Positions 55,629 to 64,000 of a stretch of 64,000 nt of DNA are shown in pieces. Under the pieces are notes generated by a model. The model was not told the origin of the DNA. It saw only the letters and a program-made list of their open reading frames with translations, and made no database searches. Positions within the stretch are counted from its first letter, which is position 1; the number at the start of each line of letters is the position of its first letter. Both the position numbers and the translations under genes were made by a program. This stretch comes from Candidatus Tectimicrobiota bacterium (lineage in GTDB: Bacteria > Tectomicrobia > Entotheonellia > Entotheonellales > Entotheonellaceae). The stretch spans positions 212,923 through 276,922 of the forward strand of contig BPKO01000005.1 of the NCBI GenBank assembly GCA_026005175.1. Reading direction: 5' to 3'.

Positions 55629-56774
55629 ATGGCCCAGTTGCCCCATGACCCACCGGTGGCGCCCGCTGCCGCCCAGTACGTGGAGCGGGTGGCCCCCGAG
55701 GCCTGCCTGCGCGTGCGCGGCGAGCTCTCAAGCGCCGCAGGGGCCGAGCTGTACCGCGCGGTGCAGGCGCTGCTCGCCGAGCGCCCCTCCGAAGTGCGCC
55801 TCGACCTGGCGGCGGTGCCGCGCATGGACAGCCTGGGCGGCGCCTGGCTGGTGCGGGTGGCCGACGTGCTGCGCCAGGCCGGCGTCCCCTGGCGCATCGT
55901 TGCGGCCAGCGGGCAAGTGCAGGACTTTCTCCAGCTCATCCGGCCCACGCTGGAGACGCCGCCGCCGCCGCCGCCGCGGCGCCCCGGCTTCTTTGAAACC
56001 CTCGGCGAGGCGGGTTTTGCTGCCCTCGAGGAGGCGCGGGACCTCGTCGAGCTCGCCGTGGATACGATTTACTGGGGGATCCTGGCCCCCCTGGGGGGCC
56101 GCGGGCTGCGCTGGGGCACGCTGATCGAGGAACTGACCGCCATCGGCGTGCGCGCCGTGTTCATCGTGGTGATGATGAACCTGCTCATGGGGCTGGTCAT
56201 CGCCTTGCTGGCCGCGGCGCAGCTGCGCCAGTTTGGCGCCGAGATCTTCGTCGCCGATTTGGTGGGCATCGCCTTTGCCCGCGAGCTGGCGCCCATGATG
56301 ACCGCGATCATCGTGGCGGCGCGCTCGGGCTCGGCCATTGCCGCCGAGCTGGCCACCATGGTGGTGCAGGAAGAAATCGATGCCCTCAAGAGCATGGGCT
56401 TCAATCCCGCGCAGTTTCTCGTGGTGCCCAAGTTCTGGGCCGCCGTGCTGGCCCTGCCGGCCCTCACCCTTCTGGCCATGTTCGCCGGCACCCTGGGCGG
56501 CATGGAGCTGGGGGTCCTGGTGCTGGGCATCAGTCCCCAGGCCTGGCTGCGCCAGACCCTGGCGGCGGTGACCCTGGGCTACGTGCTGCACGGCCTGCTA
56601 AAAAGCGTGGTCTTTGGCGCCACCATCGTCTTTGTGGGGTGCCACAACGGCCTGCGCGTGCGCGGGGGGGCGCAGGGCGTGGGCCGCGCCACCACCCGCG
56701 CCGTGGTCATGGACGTGGTGCTGCTGATCATTCTCGACATGTGCTTTGCGCTGCTCTATGAGTTCGTGGGGTGA
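55629..56774 (+). CDS. mlaE: MlaE-type lipid ABC transporter permease with fused STAS domain
   Basis: 381 residues. An N-terminal STAS domain (residues 15-110, VRLDLAAVPRMDSLGGAWLV), the role usually played by MlaB, a Pro run (TPPPPPPRRPG), and the MlaE permease (130-381) with IGVRAVFIVVMMNLLMGLVI, VGIAFARELAPMMTAIIVAA, RSGSAIAAELATMVVQEEID and LVVPKFWAAVLALP. It works with MlaF and the MCE protein in phospholipid trafficking between the membranes. The next start follows after 3 nt. Confidence 0.9.
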   Translation: MAQLPHDPPVAPAAAQYVERVAPEACLRVRGELSSAAGAELYRAVQALLAERPSEVRLDLAAVPRMDSLGGAWLVRVADVLRQAGVPWRIVAASGQVQDFLQLIRPTLETPPPPPPRRPGFFETLGEAGFAALEEARDLVELAVDTIYWGILAPLGGRGLRWGTLIEELTAIGVRAVFIVVMMNLLMGLVIALLAAAQLRQFGAEIFVADLVGIAFARELAPMMTAIIVAARSGSAIAAELATMVVQEEIDALKSMGFNPAQFLVVPKFWAAVLALPALTLLAMFAGTLGGMELGVLVLGISPQAWLRQTLAAVTLGYVLHGLLKSVVFGATIVFVGCHNGLRVRGGAQGVGRATTRAVVMDVVLLIILDMCFALLYEFVG

Positions 56775-56777
56775 GCC

Positions 56778-57539
56778 ATGACGGTGCTCATCGAAGTCGA
56801 ACACCTCGTCGCGCACTACGGGGAGCGCTGCATCCTGGACGACGTCTCGTTTACCGTGCACGAGGGCGAAATCCTGGTGATTCTTGGCGCCAGCGGCTCG
56901 GGCAAGAGCACCTTGCTCAAGCACATGGTGGGGCTGCTGCGGCCCACCGCCGGCACCGTGCGTTACCACGGCCAGGACCTGATCCACATGGAAGAAGAGG
57001 AGCGGGCGGCCTTGCTCAGGCGCGTGGGCATTTCTTTTCAGTCAGGGGGGCTGTTCAACTCCCTCACCTTGGCCGACAACATCGCCCTGCCCTTGCGGGA
57101 GCACGGCGGCTTTGACGAGGCGACGATCCAGGCGCTGGTGCGCATGAAGCTGAGCCTGGTGGGGCTGGCCGACGCCGGCCACCTGCTGCCCGAGGAGCTC
57201 TCCGGCGGCATGAAAAAGCGGGCCGGGGTGGCGCGGGCCCTGGCCCTCGACCCGGAGATTCTCTTTTTTGACGAACCCTCGGCCGGCCTGGATCCCATCA
57301 CCGCGGCAGGGCTCGACCAGATGATCCTCTCGCTCCGGCGCCTGCTCGGCCTCACCCTGGTGGTGATTACCCACGAGCTTACGTCGATTTACACGCTGGC
57401 CGACCGCGCCTTGATGCTCGATCAGGGCAAGGTGATTTTCCTCGGTTCTCTGGCCGAGGTGCCCCGCAGCACGCATCCCCGCGTGCGGCAGTTCTTCCAG
57501 CGCCAGCCGCCCGCGCGGGCGGTGGCGGCGACGTCCTGA
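56778..57539 (+). CDS. mlaF: MlaF-type ABC transporter ATPase
   Basis: 253 residues with Walker A GASGSGKS (near 37), Q-loop SFQSGGLFNSLT, signature ELSGGMKKRAGVARALALD, Walker B ILFFDEPSAGLDP and switch His in VVITHEL. The SGGLFNSLT and GMKKR segments are typical of MlaF. Energy-coupling subunit of the neighbouring permease. Confidence 0.95.
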   Translation: MTVLIEVEHLVAHYGERCILDDVSFTVHEGEILVILGASGSGKSTLLKHMVGLLRPTAGTVRYHGQDLIHMEEEERAALLRRVGISFQSGGLFNSLTLADNIALPLREHGGFDEATIQALVRMKLSLVGLADAGHLLPEELSGGMKKRAGVARALALDPEILFFDEPSAGLDPITAAGLDQMILSLRRLLGLTLVVITHELTSIYTLADRALMLDQGKVIFLGSLAEVPRSTHPRVRQFFQRQPPARAVAATS

Positions 57540-57553
57540 AAGGAGGGGATCCG

Positions 57554-58593
57554 ATGGCCACGCCGCGGCAAAAAGTCCAGGTGGGCCTCTTTTTAAGCCT
57601 TTGCGCCCTGCTGCTGGTGGGCACCCTGGCGGTGCTTTCGGGCTGGCAGCGCGAAGAGACGGTGCCGTACTTTATCGAGTTTGACGAGACGGTCTCCGGC
57701 CTCTACACCGGCTCGGAAGTGCGCTACCGCGGCGTGCCGGTGGGGCGGGTGGCCGACATCGCGGTGACGCCCCAAAACCGCGTGCGCGTCAAAGTCGACA
57801 TTCGCCCCAGCGCCCTGCGCCTGCGCCAGGGCATGCGCGCCCAGCTCAACCCGGTGGGAATTACCGGCCAGCTCTACATCAACCTCGAAGGCGGCGAGCC
57901 CGGCGGCGAGCCGCTGCCCCCGGGCAGCACCATCCCCGTCCGTGCCTTCGCTCTTTGCCAACCTGTCGGCCGAGCTGCCCACCCTGCTGGCTTCCATCAA
58001 CTCCGTGCTCATGCGGCTGGACGCCGCCCTGGGCGAGGGCGGGCAGATCGTGGGCATCCTCCAGGACATAGAGGGCCTCATCACGGCCCTCAATACCACG
58101 GTTTCCGGGGTGAACACGCAGTCGCAGCAGCTGCTGGCGCAGGTGCAGGCCCCCTGACGGAAAAACGAGGTGCAGGCGCTGCTGCGGGAAGTGACCGCCA
58201 CCGCCCGCGCCGCCCGCCAGCTGCTGGCCCAGACCACCCCCCAGGTGACCGCCTTGCTCGCCCGCGAGCACGCGCACCCTGGCGCACGTCGAGCAGCAAG
58301 TGCAGGGGGCCCTCGACCTTCAGGCCACCAACCGCCGCCTGCAGCAGACCCTGGCGCAGGTGAGCGCGCTGGCGCTGCAGCTGCAGCGCAGCAGCGAGGC
58401 CTTTACCCTTACCCTGGAGCACCTGCAAGGCAGCTCTGCCAACGTGGAGTTCGAGCTGCGCCAGGCGCTGCGCGGCCTGCGCGACACCTTGCAATCGGCC
58501 CAGCGGCTCTTTGACTACCTCGAGCAGGATCCCTCGGCGCTGCTCGTTGGCAAGCGGGCCCCCGGGCGGCTCTACGACGGGCAGCGACGCTGA
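57554..58593 (+). CDS. mlaD: MCE-domain (MlaD-like) substrate-binding protein (two apparent frameshifts and an in-frame TGA)
   Basis: About 345 residues after correction. One N-terminal helix (VGLFLSLCALLLVGTLAVLSG), an MCE domain (residues 35-120: VPYFIEFDETVSGLYTGSEV and VRYRGVPVGRVADI) and a long helical C-terminus. The frame is restored by removing one C at 57934-57937 and one base near 58264-58268. A TGA at 58155-58157 also interrupts it, either a substitution or compensating indels. AAGGAGGGG precedes the ATG, and the stop overlaps the next start (TGATG). Confidence 0.8.
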
Positions 58594-59248
58594 TGCGCCG
58601 GCGGGCGATTTGCGGGCTCCTCGTGCTCCTTGGCCTGGGGGGCTGCCTGGGGCGGGCCGCCTTCACGCCGGTGCGCTACTACAGCATCGAGAGCCTGCCG
58701 GCGGCCTTGCCGCCGCCGCCGCGCACCTGGCCGGTGATGCTGGGGGTGCGGCCGTTTACCGCCGCCTCGCGCTACCGCGACCGCATCCTTTACCGCCTCT
58801 CCGAAGTCGAAGTGGGGGTTCTACGAGTACCACCGCTGGGTGGAGCCGCCCGAAGAGATGGTCACCCGCGTCGTCAAAGAGCTGCTGCAGGCCTCGGGGC
58901 TCTTTCGCGAGGTGGTGGCGGCGGCCGACGTGCGCCTGCCGGCCTGGGTACTGAGCGGCGAGGTGCTGCGCTTCGACGAGGTGCGCGACGCGGCAGGCAC
59001 GCACGCCGAGTGCTGGCTGCGGGTGGCCCTGCACCGGGCGCGCGACGAGCGCTTTCTGTGGTCGGCGGTGCTCAGGGGCCGCCGTCCCCCAGGGCGAAGA
59101 AACCCCGGCGGGGCTGGCGCGGGCGATGAGCCGTGCCGTGCAGCAGGCGGTGCTCGACCTCATTGCCCGCCTGGCGCGGCTCGACTTGCCACCGGAGCCA
59201 GAATCGGGTATCGGTAAACCGTCCGCCCCGAGAGGAGGAGCGCCATGA
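58593..59248 (+). CDS. ABC-type transport auxiliary lipoprotein (PF03886/PqiC-like; two apparent frameshifts)
   Basis: About 217 residues after removing one G at 58814-58818 and one C at 59079-59080. A lipobox leader (LLVLLGLGGC) is followed by FTPVRYYSIESLP, VMLGVRPFTAASRYRDRILY, the reconstructed EVEVGFYEYHRWVEPPEEM and VTRVVKELLQASGLFREV, as in PqiC-type lipoproteins encoded with MCE operons. Outer-membrane partner of the lipid transporter. The stop overlaps the next ATG. Confidence 0.8.
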
Positions 59249-59752
59249 ACGAAGAAGCCAAAAAGACCGCCCTGCGCATGATCCCCTACGGCCTTTACGT
59301 GCTCACCGCCGAAGGCGCCAGCGGCGCGGTGGCCGCCGCCACGGTGAACTGGGTCACCCAGGCCTCCTTCAGCCCGCCGCTGGTCGTCGTGGGGGTCAAA
59401 GCCGACTCGGGCGCCCACGCCCTGATTCGGGGAAAGCGGCAAGTTTGCCCTCAACGTGCTTGGGCAAAGGGCAGCAGGGCATGGCCTTTAACTTTTTCAA
59501 GTCGCACCAGCGGCAGGACAACACCATCGGCGGCGAGCCCTTCGAGTACAGCCCCGCCGGCGTTCCCATTTTGCTCAACACCCCGGGCCCTGGATCGAGT
59601 GCCGGGTCGTGGAGACCGTGGCGCGCGGCGACCACACCATTTTCGTGGCCGAGGTCACCGAAGCCGGGGTGCGCCAGCCCCCGCAGGGGCGCGCCGACGA
59701 AGCCACCCTCTGGCTCAAAGACCTGGGCGAAAAGGTGTTCTACGGCGGCTAG
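59245..59752 (+). CDS. Flavin reductase-family protein (at least three apparent frameshifts)
   Basis: About 167 residues after correction. AGAGGAGG precedes the ATG at 59245. Reconstructed segments are ALRMIPYGLYVLTAEGASG, VNWVTQASFSPPLVVVGVK, SGKFALNVLGKGQQGMAF, NFFKSHQRQDNTIGGEPFEY, IECRVVETVARGDHTIFVAE and LWLKDLGEKVFYGG, matching DIM6/NTAB-type FMN-binding flavin reductases. Single bases must be removed at 59429-59432 and 59462-59464, and two near 59585-59590. It follows the Mla operon by overlap but probably serves another oxidoreductase. Confidence 0.75.
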
Positions 59753-60130
59753 CGGCGCTGGGTCTGGCGTGCCGGGGCAGGGCTGACCCAGAAGGGGCGG
59801 CCTCTGGATCATCCCTGACCCAGCGGCGGCCGGCCGCGGCGCCCAAACCCCTTTTGCCGGCGGGCCGGGGTTTGCTGGCATGATCTTTGCTTTGCGGAGG
59901 GAATGCTGCACCATGTTCCCCTCTCACGGCGCGTGAGAGCGTTCCTTCCCGTCCCTGGGAACATGGTGCCAGCGTCTCCAGGCGCTCCATGCCACATGCC
60001 GGTGCGAGCGGGGGTTGCCTTGCGGGCGCCCCGCATGGCATGATAAACGGCGTTCCTCTCCGGTAGCACGCTTTCCTGCGTCAGAGCGATCCGCTGCGCT
60101 TGCATGGGTGAAGCCAGGAGGAAAGGCGCC
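59753..60130. other. Intergenic region rich in inverted repeats upstream of proS
   Basis: 378 nt with no convincing gene. It contains a nested palindrome: GCACCATGTTCCC (59908-59920) pairs perfectly with GGGAACATGGTGC (59957-59969), enclosing CTCTCACG (59921-59928), GCG, CGTGAGAG (59932-59939). A further hairpin, TGCGGG/CCCGCA, lies at 60021-60035. Two TTGCC-like hexamers are each followed after 18-19 nt by CATGAT (59879-59884 and 60039-60044), possible promoters for proS. No T-box or other known aminoacyl-tRNA-synthetase leader motif was found. Confidence 0.5.
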
Positions 60131-61919
60131 ATGCGCATGAGTCGCCTGTTCAGTCAGACCTTGCGGGAGGTGCCCGCCGAGGCCGAGCTGCCCAGCCACC
60201 GCCTGCTGCTCAAGGGGCCGGCCTGGTGCGGCCGTTGGCGGCGGGGATTTACAGCTATTTGCCGCTGGCGCGGCGGGTGCTGACCAAAATCGAGAACATC
60301 ATTCGCGAAGAGATGGACGCCATTGGCGGGCAGGAGATCACCATGCCGGTGGTGCATCCTGCCGAGATCTGGAAAAAAAGCGAGCGCTGGTACCAGGTGG
60401 GGCCGGAGATGGTGCGCTTCAAGGACCGCGGGGGCGCGCGACATGGTGCTGGCCATGACCCACGAAGAGGTGGTGGCAGAACTGGCGCGCCAGGAGATTC
60501 GCTCCTACCGCCAGCTCCCCTGCCTGGTGTACCAGATTCAGACCAAGTTTCGCGACGAGCCGCGCCCCCGCGGCGGGCTGATCCGCGTGCGCGAGTTTAC
60601 CATGAAAGACAGCTACAGCCTGGACGCCGACTGGGAGGGGCTCGACGCCCAGTACCGCGCCCACTACCAGGCCTACTTCAACATTTTCCACCGCTGCGGC
60701 CTGCCGGTCATCGCCGTGCAGTCTGACGTCGGCATGATGGGGGGGCAGATGGCGCACGAGTTCATGTACCTGACGCCCGTTGGCGAAGACACCCTGGTGC
60801 TGTGCGACGCCTGCGGCTATGCCGCCAACCGCCAGGTGGCGCGTGTGCGCAAAGCCGCGCCGCCTGCCGAGGCGCCTTTGCCCATCGAGAAAGTGGCCAC
60901 CCCGGGGGTGACCACCATCGAGGCGCTGGCGGGCTTCCTGAACCTTCCCCCCAGCCGCACCGCCAAGGCCCTCTTTCTGGTCGCCACCTGTGCCGACCCG
61001 GCCCGCCCCGAAAGGGAGCGGCAGCAGCTGGTGTTTGCCGTGGTGCGCGGCGACATGGAGCTCAACGAGACCAAGCTTGCCAACGCCATTGGCGCCACCC
61101 ACCTGCGTCCGGCGCGCGAAGAAGAGATCCGGGCCATCGGCGCCGAACCCGGCTATGCCTCGCCCGTGGGGCTCGAGCTGAAGGACGTGCTGGTGGTCGT
61201 CGACGACCTCATCCCGCAGTCGCCCAACCTGGTGGCCGGCGCCAACGAGCCGGGGTACCACCTCCTGCACACCAACTACGGCCGCGACTACCAGGCCACT
61301 TTGGTGGCCGACATCACCGCGGCGCAAGAGGGCGATGCCTGCCTCAAGTGCGGGGCGCCGCTGCGCACCGCGCGCGGGGTGGAAGTGGGCAACATCTTCA
61401 AGCTGGGCACGCGCTACAGCGAGAAGCTGGGCGCCACCTTTCTTGACCGCGACGGCACCGAAAAGCCGATCGTCATGGGCTCCTACGGCATCGGCAGCGG
61501 GCGGCTGCTTGCTTGCATCGTCGAAGAGCACCACGACGAGCGCGGCATCTGCTTTCCCATCACCGTGGCGCCTTACCACGTCTACTGCGTGGTGATGAGC
61601 CCGCGCGCCCCGGAAGTGGAGCAGGTGGCCGAGCAGCTTTACCGGGAAGCCTGGGCGCAGGGCATCGAGGTGCTCCTCGACGACCGCGACACCACGGCGG
61701 GCGTCAAGTTCAACGACGCCGACCTCATCGGGCTGCCCTTGCGGCTCACCGTCAGTGCCCGCTCGCTGGCCGCCGGCGGGGTAGAGCTCAAGCACCGCCG
61801 GGGCGAGGGAGACCCGCATCGTGGCGGTGAAAGACGTGATTCCGACCCTGCGGCAGGAAATCGAGCAGCTCACCGCGGCCATTCGCGCGCGCGTGGTGCC
61901 GGTGCCGTTTCCCGACTGA
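60131..61919 (+). CDS. proS: Prolyl-tRNA synthetase (three apparent frameshift sites)
   Basis: About 594 residues after correction. AGGAGG (60116-60121) lies 9 nt before the ATG. Class II motifs in the bacterial (long) form: [57 protein letters not shown], motif 2 [19 protein letters not shown] with [12 protein letters not shown], the YbaK-like editing insertion (residues 220-400), [15 protein letters not shown], motif 3 [20 protein letters not shown] and the anticodon-binding domain. Two Gs must be removed at 60214-60217, one at 60430-60434 and one at 61807-61809. Confidence 0.9.
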
Positions 61920-61922
61920 GGC

Positions 61923-62418
61923 TCAGCGGCCGGGAGCCGGCGCAATCGTCGTATCGGGCGCCGCGGGGCGGTGCCGCGCCAGGTACCGCTGCAGGGCCGG
62001 GGTGAGGAGCGCGGGGCGGCGGGCGATGGCCTGCTCGTACTTCTCCACCGCCTCGCGGTGGCGTCCCAGGCGCTCGAGAGCCACCCCCCAGTTGTAATAG
62101 GCCTCTGCCTTGTCGGGGTCAAGGGCCAGGGCCCTGGCGGAACTTGTCGAGGGCCTGCTGCGGCGCCCCGCCGCGCGAGAGGGCCACCCCCCAGTTGATC
62201 CAGGCGTTGACGTGCTGCGGGTCGGCCTCCACCACCTGGGCGAACTTGGCCGCTGCTTCCGCGTAGCGGCCGGCCTGGTAGGCGGCTTTGCCCTCGGCGT
62301 AGAGGCGCGCAAGGGCGTTGGCCTCTGGCGCCGTGGCGGCCGGGGGGCGCGGCGGCGGGGTGCAGGAAAACACCGCCAGCACGAGCGCCACCCCCAGAGC
62401 TATCGTGGCGGTGCGCAT
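61923..62418 (-). CDS. TPR lipoprotein (one apparent frameshift)
   Basis: About 164 residues after removing one base at 62132-62134. The ATG at 62418 follows AAGGAGG. A leader with lipobox (VALVLAVFSC) and three to four TPR units: GKAAYQAGRYAEAAAKFAQV, HVNAWINWGVALSRGGAPQQ, AEAYYNWGVALERLGRHREA. Convergent with proS (stops 3 nt apart). Function not assigned; probably an outer-membrane or periplasmic scaffold. Confidence 0.75.
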
Positions 62419-62487
62419 GGCGTGCCTCCTTTTTTCGAGCTTAGCCGGTGGCGGCGCGCCGCGCAAGCGGTGTGCCCCGGCGGGGGC

Positions 62488-62835
62488 TTACTTGGCGGCG
62501 ATCACCGTCATTTCCACCCGCAGCTCGGGCCGCGCCAGCCTGGCCTGCACGGTGGTGCGCGCCGGCGGGTTGGCCGGATCGATCCAGGCGTCCCACACCG
62601 CGTTCATAGCCGCAAAGTCCCGGATATCAGCCAGATACACCGTGGTTGCCAGGATTTTGGACTTGCTGCTGCCGGCCTCTTGCAGCAGCCGCTCGATTTT
62701 GCCCAGCACCTCGCGCGTCTGGGCGGCGGTGTCGCCCTCTGGCCGCTCGGCCACCTGCCCGGCGAGGTAAATCGTGTTGCCGTGGATCACGAGCTGGCTC
62801 ATGCGCGGTCCGGTGTGGCGGCGCTCGATATCCAT
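62488..62835 (-). CDS. RidA/YjgF/YER057c/UK114-family protein
   Basis: 115 residues. It carries the RidA features QLVIHGNTIYLAGQVAE, TREVLGKIERLLQEAGSSKS, the active-site-type Arg in NPPARTTVQARLARPELRVE and a C-terminal EMTVIAAK. Family members hydrolyse reactive enamines/imines from PLP enzymes or act on related substrates. GGAGGAG precedes the ATG. The IS630 element begins about 35 nt upstream of its start, so its original promoter may have been displaced. Confidence 0.9.
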   Translation of the reverse strand: MDIERRHTGPRMSQLVIHGNTIYLAGQVAERPEGDTAAQTREVLGKIERLLQEAGSSKSKILATTVYLADIRDFAAMNAVWDAWIDPANPPARTTVQARLARPELRVEMTVIAAK

Positions 62836-62879
62836 GCGGGCTCCTCCATGCCTGAGGGTCGGCAGCGCTTAGTGCATGT

Positions 62880-63485
62880 TCAAGCGACCTTTTGGGGCAT
62901 AACCAGATGATCCTCCGGATCACATCCATAGTAGGCATAGACACGGGATTCCAGCTCGTCCGCACCCAACAGGCGCTCAGCTTCCGACACGGCCCGCTTG
63001 CCATGCACCCATTTGGCCTCGATCGGGTTGAGCCAGGGACTTTTCACCGGCAGGTTAAAGGCCACGATCCGGGCTCCCTCGCCGGTCGCTTTCACCTTGC
63101 GGTTGTGCTCACGCAGCCAGCTGCGCACCGCCTGACTGACGTGCCACGAGGCATTGTCCCAGATCAGGACCAAGGCCTCGATACCTTGTTGCCTCAGACG
63201 CTGCGAGCACCAAGCCAAAAAGTCGATGGTCACGGCGCTCACCGGACGCCCTTGAACGAAGCGAAGCCGCATCTGCCCCTGGGGCTCCCGGCCATGACAG
63301 AGCCAAAGCCCGTAACACGCCAAGGCCTTGGGATCTGGGTCGCCTTTGGGACGCTGGAGGTCATACAGCCGGGGCGGCTCCCCGGCCTCGACCCAGCGGT
63401 GCTGCTCGGGCTGGGCCAGGCGACTCCACCAGACTTCATCGCCAAAGCCCACGGCCCACGAGGGCCGACGCTGCGCCAAACGCAT
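62880..63485 (-). CDS. IS630-type transposase, DDE catalytic part (ORFB)
   Basis: 201 residues. DDE_3-type segments: VGFGDEVWWSR (first acidic residue in the GDE), ALVLIWDNASWHVS (second Asp) and FNLPVKSPWLNPIEAKWVHG (third residue Glu). It overlaps the ORFA stop by one base (TAATG). The frame is -1 relative to ORFA and stays open upstream through the A8 run at 63501-63508, so it is probably made as an ORFAB fusion by frameshifting. Confidence 0.9.
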   Translation of the reverse strand: MRLAQRRPSWAVGFGDEVWWSRLAQPEQHRWVEAGEPPRLYDLQRPKGDPDPKALACYGLWLCHGREPQGQMRLRFVQGRPVSAVTIDFLAWCSQRLRQQGIEALVLIWDNASWHVSQAVRSWLREHNRKVKATGEGARIVAFNLPVKSPWLNPIEAKWVHGKRAVSEAERLLGADELESRVYAYYGCDPEDHLVMPQKVA

Positions 63486-64000
63486 TAGGCGATCGCGCCG
63501 TTTTTTTTCCGTTGGTAGGCCGGATCGGGACTGGTCATCCAGTGTTTGGCCCGTTTCCAGCGGCCACCGAGCCGGGCGATGGCGGCACGAATGGTTTCGT
63601 AGCTGACGCGACGCGGGGTGATGCCCTGGGCAAAGCAGACCTCGGCTGCCAGCTCGAGCGTCCAGACGCTGGTGTCTTTGCCAAAGGCACGCGGACTCTG
63701 GTGCAAGAGGGCCCGCAACTGTTCGAGACGCTCGGCATTGAAGACGGCCTGCGTGGTGTGCGGCCTGGAGGATTTGGGTTGGAGGGCGGCAAGCCCCCGA
63801 CGGTGGAAGTCGTGGATGGCATTTCGCACGGTCTGCTCGTTGCAGCGTAAGGTCTTGGCAATGGCCGGGACATGCACGCCGTCGGCGCTCAAAAGGAGAA
63901 TGTGACAGCGGCGAACGGTAAAGCCATTGGAGGACCGCAGCCCGGCTTTGAGGGCTGCCCGTTCGGGGTCCTCCAAGGGTCGGATAAAGAGTGGTGCTTG
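63485..64000 (-). CDS. IS630-type transposase, DNA-binding part (ORFA, 5' end outside window)
   Basis: The frame is open to the window edge. The residues before the TTG at 63976 (QAPLFIRPLEDPERAALKAG) match the usual IS630 N-terminus, so the true start lies outside. HTH region: RRCHILLLSADGVHVPAIAK, LRCNEQTVRNAIHDFHRRGL, then a second winged-helix-like part (TSVWTLELAAEVCFAQGITP, RVSYETIRAAIARLGGRWK). It ends just after a Lys/Asn stretch encoded by the A8 run. Confidence 0.9.
   Translation of the reverse strand, partial: QAPLFIRPLEDPERAALKAGLRSSNGFTVRRCHILLLSADGVHVPAIAKTLRCNEQTVRNAIHDFHRRGLAALQPKSSRPHTTQAVFNAERLEQLRALLHQSPRAFGKDTSVWTLELAAEVCFAQGITPRRVSYETIRAAIARLGGRWKRAKHWMTSPDPAYQRKKNGAIA
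63501..63508 (-). promoter_or_regulatory. Probable -1 programmed ribosomal frameshift site of the IS630 transposase
   Basis: On the minus strand eight A residues follow CGG. A -1 slip here moves ORFA reading into CGG-CGC-GAT-CGC-CTA-ATG and on through ORFB with no stop. This matches A-AAA-AAA-type slippery sites of split transposases. Confidence 0.6.

Larger units (their letters stand above)
62870..64000 (-). mobile_element. IS630-family insertion sequence (right-hand part outside window)
   Basis: Two transposase frames in the usual IS630 layout, with the 5' end of the first gene beyond the window. The inner end is placed at a TA dinucleotide near 62870 followed by GTGCATGTTCAAGC; IS630 elements target TA. 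The terminal repeat cannot be confirmed because the other end is not present. Confidence 0.75.

Noticed and set aside
59753-60130. T-box leader for proS
   Set aside because: No AGGGTGGNACCGCG-type T-box sequence and no specifier-loop arrangement could be found.
60419-62122. 567-codon minus-strand ORF
   Set aside because: Antisense to proS, which is unmistakable despite its frameshifts.
57554-62418. A cluster of decaying pseudogenes (MCE protein to TPR lipoprotein)
   Set aside because: Every break but one (a TGA at 58155) heals by removing single bases from homopolymers, and proS, an essential gene, is among them. Consensus error is the simpler explanation.

Overview
The window is a high-GC (roughly two-thirds G+C by eye) chromosomal segment from a Gram-negative bacterium. 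A complete Tol-Pal operon, an Mla-type lipid transport operon (permease, ATPase, MCE protein, auxiliary lipoprotein), several lipobox lipoproteins and a TonB/TolA-type protein all imply a double membrane. The mix of divergent SDRs, an F420/LLM-type oxidoreductase, a CoxL-like protein, a CaiB remnant and a FAAL-NRPS fits deep-branching environmental lineages near Deltaproteobacteria, Tectomicrobia or Rokubacteria. That placement is an inference; no rRNA or tRNA gene is visible to settle it.

Layout. 0-9.5 kb: partial glycogen-debranching-type glucosidase (minus), an SDR lacking the catalytic residues, a probable stand-alone structured ncRNA with its own promoter and terminator (2853-3098), a SprT-like protein, a queuosine-precursor transporter, a nitroreductase-like protein, a B12-binding MerR regulator abutting a fused AccA-AccD carboxyltransferase, and a small unknown protein. 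9.5-23 kb: hisD, then a long co-directional run of DUF4175, secreted TPR-metallopeptidase, MoxR ATPase, DUF58, BatA-type, DUF4159 and VWA proteins (a MoxR/VWA membrane-associated cluster). 23-29.4 kb: cyclase-family hydrolase, small HTH protein, cytochrome c, and the tolQ-tolR-tolA-tolB-pal-cpoB operon on minus. 29.6-35.6 kb: thrC, a two-TM protein, a lipoprotein homologous to a protease propeptide, a subtilase with Glu in place of the catalytic His and a C-terminal sorting-like tail, an SH3 membrane protein and a second atypical SDR. 35.6-44.8 kb (minus): a hybrid histidine kinase with an AT-rich sensor half, and a fatty-acyl-AMP-ligase/NRPS system (FAAL-ACP-C-A-PCP-TE) whose A domain reads as beta-alanine-specific. 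45-57 kb: internally deleted CoA-transferase remnant, Gfo/Idh/MocA oxidoreductase, M16 protease, orphan CoxL-like subunit, SLC13-type transporter, beta-helix protein and LLM oxidoreductase. 55.6-59.7 kb: the Mla operon and a flavin reductase. 60-64 kb: proS, TPR lipoprotein, RidA and an IS630-type element running off the right edge.

At least 20 breaks in otherwise conserved genes are each restored by removing one (sometimes two) bases, nearly always from a G/C homopolymer. About half lie between 57.9 and 62.2 kb. This uniform insertion polarity looks like consensus error rather than gene decay, so I annotate these genes as single CDSs. The IS630 frameshift has the opposite polarity at an A8 slippery run and looks biologically programmed.

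The best candidates for something new are the ncRNA, the protease/propeptide-lipoprotein pair with the Asp-Glu-Ser-type subtilase, and the compact one-module lipo-beta-alanine synthetase.
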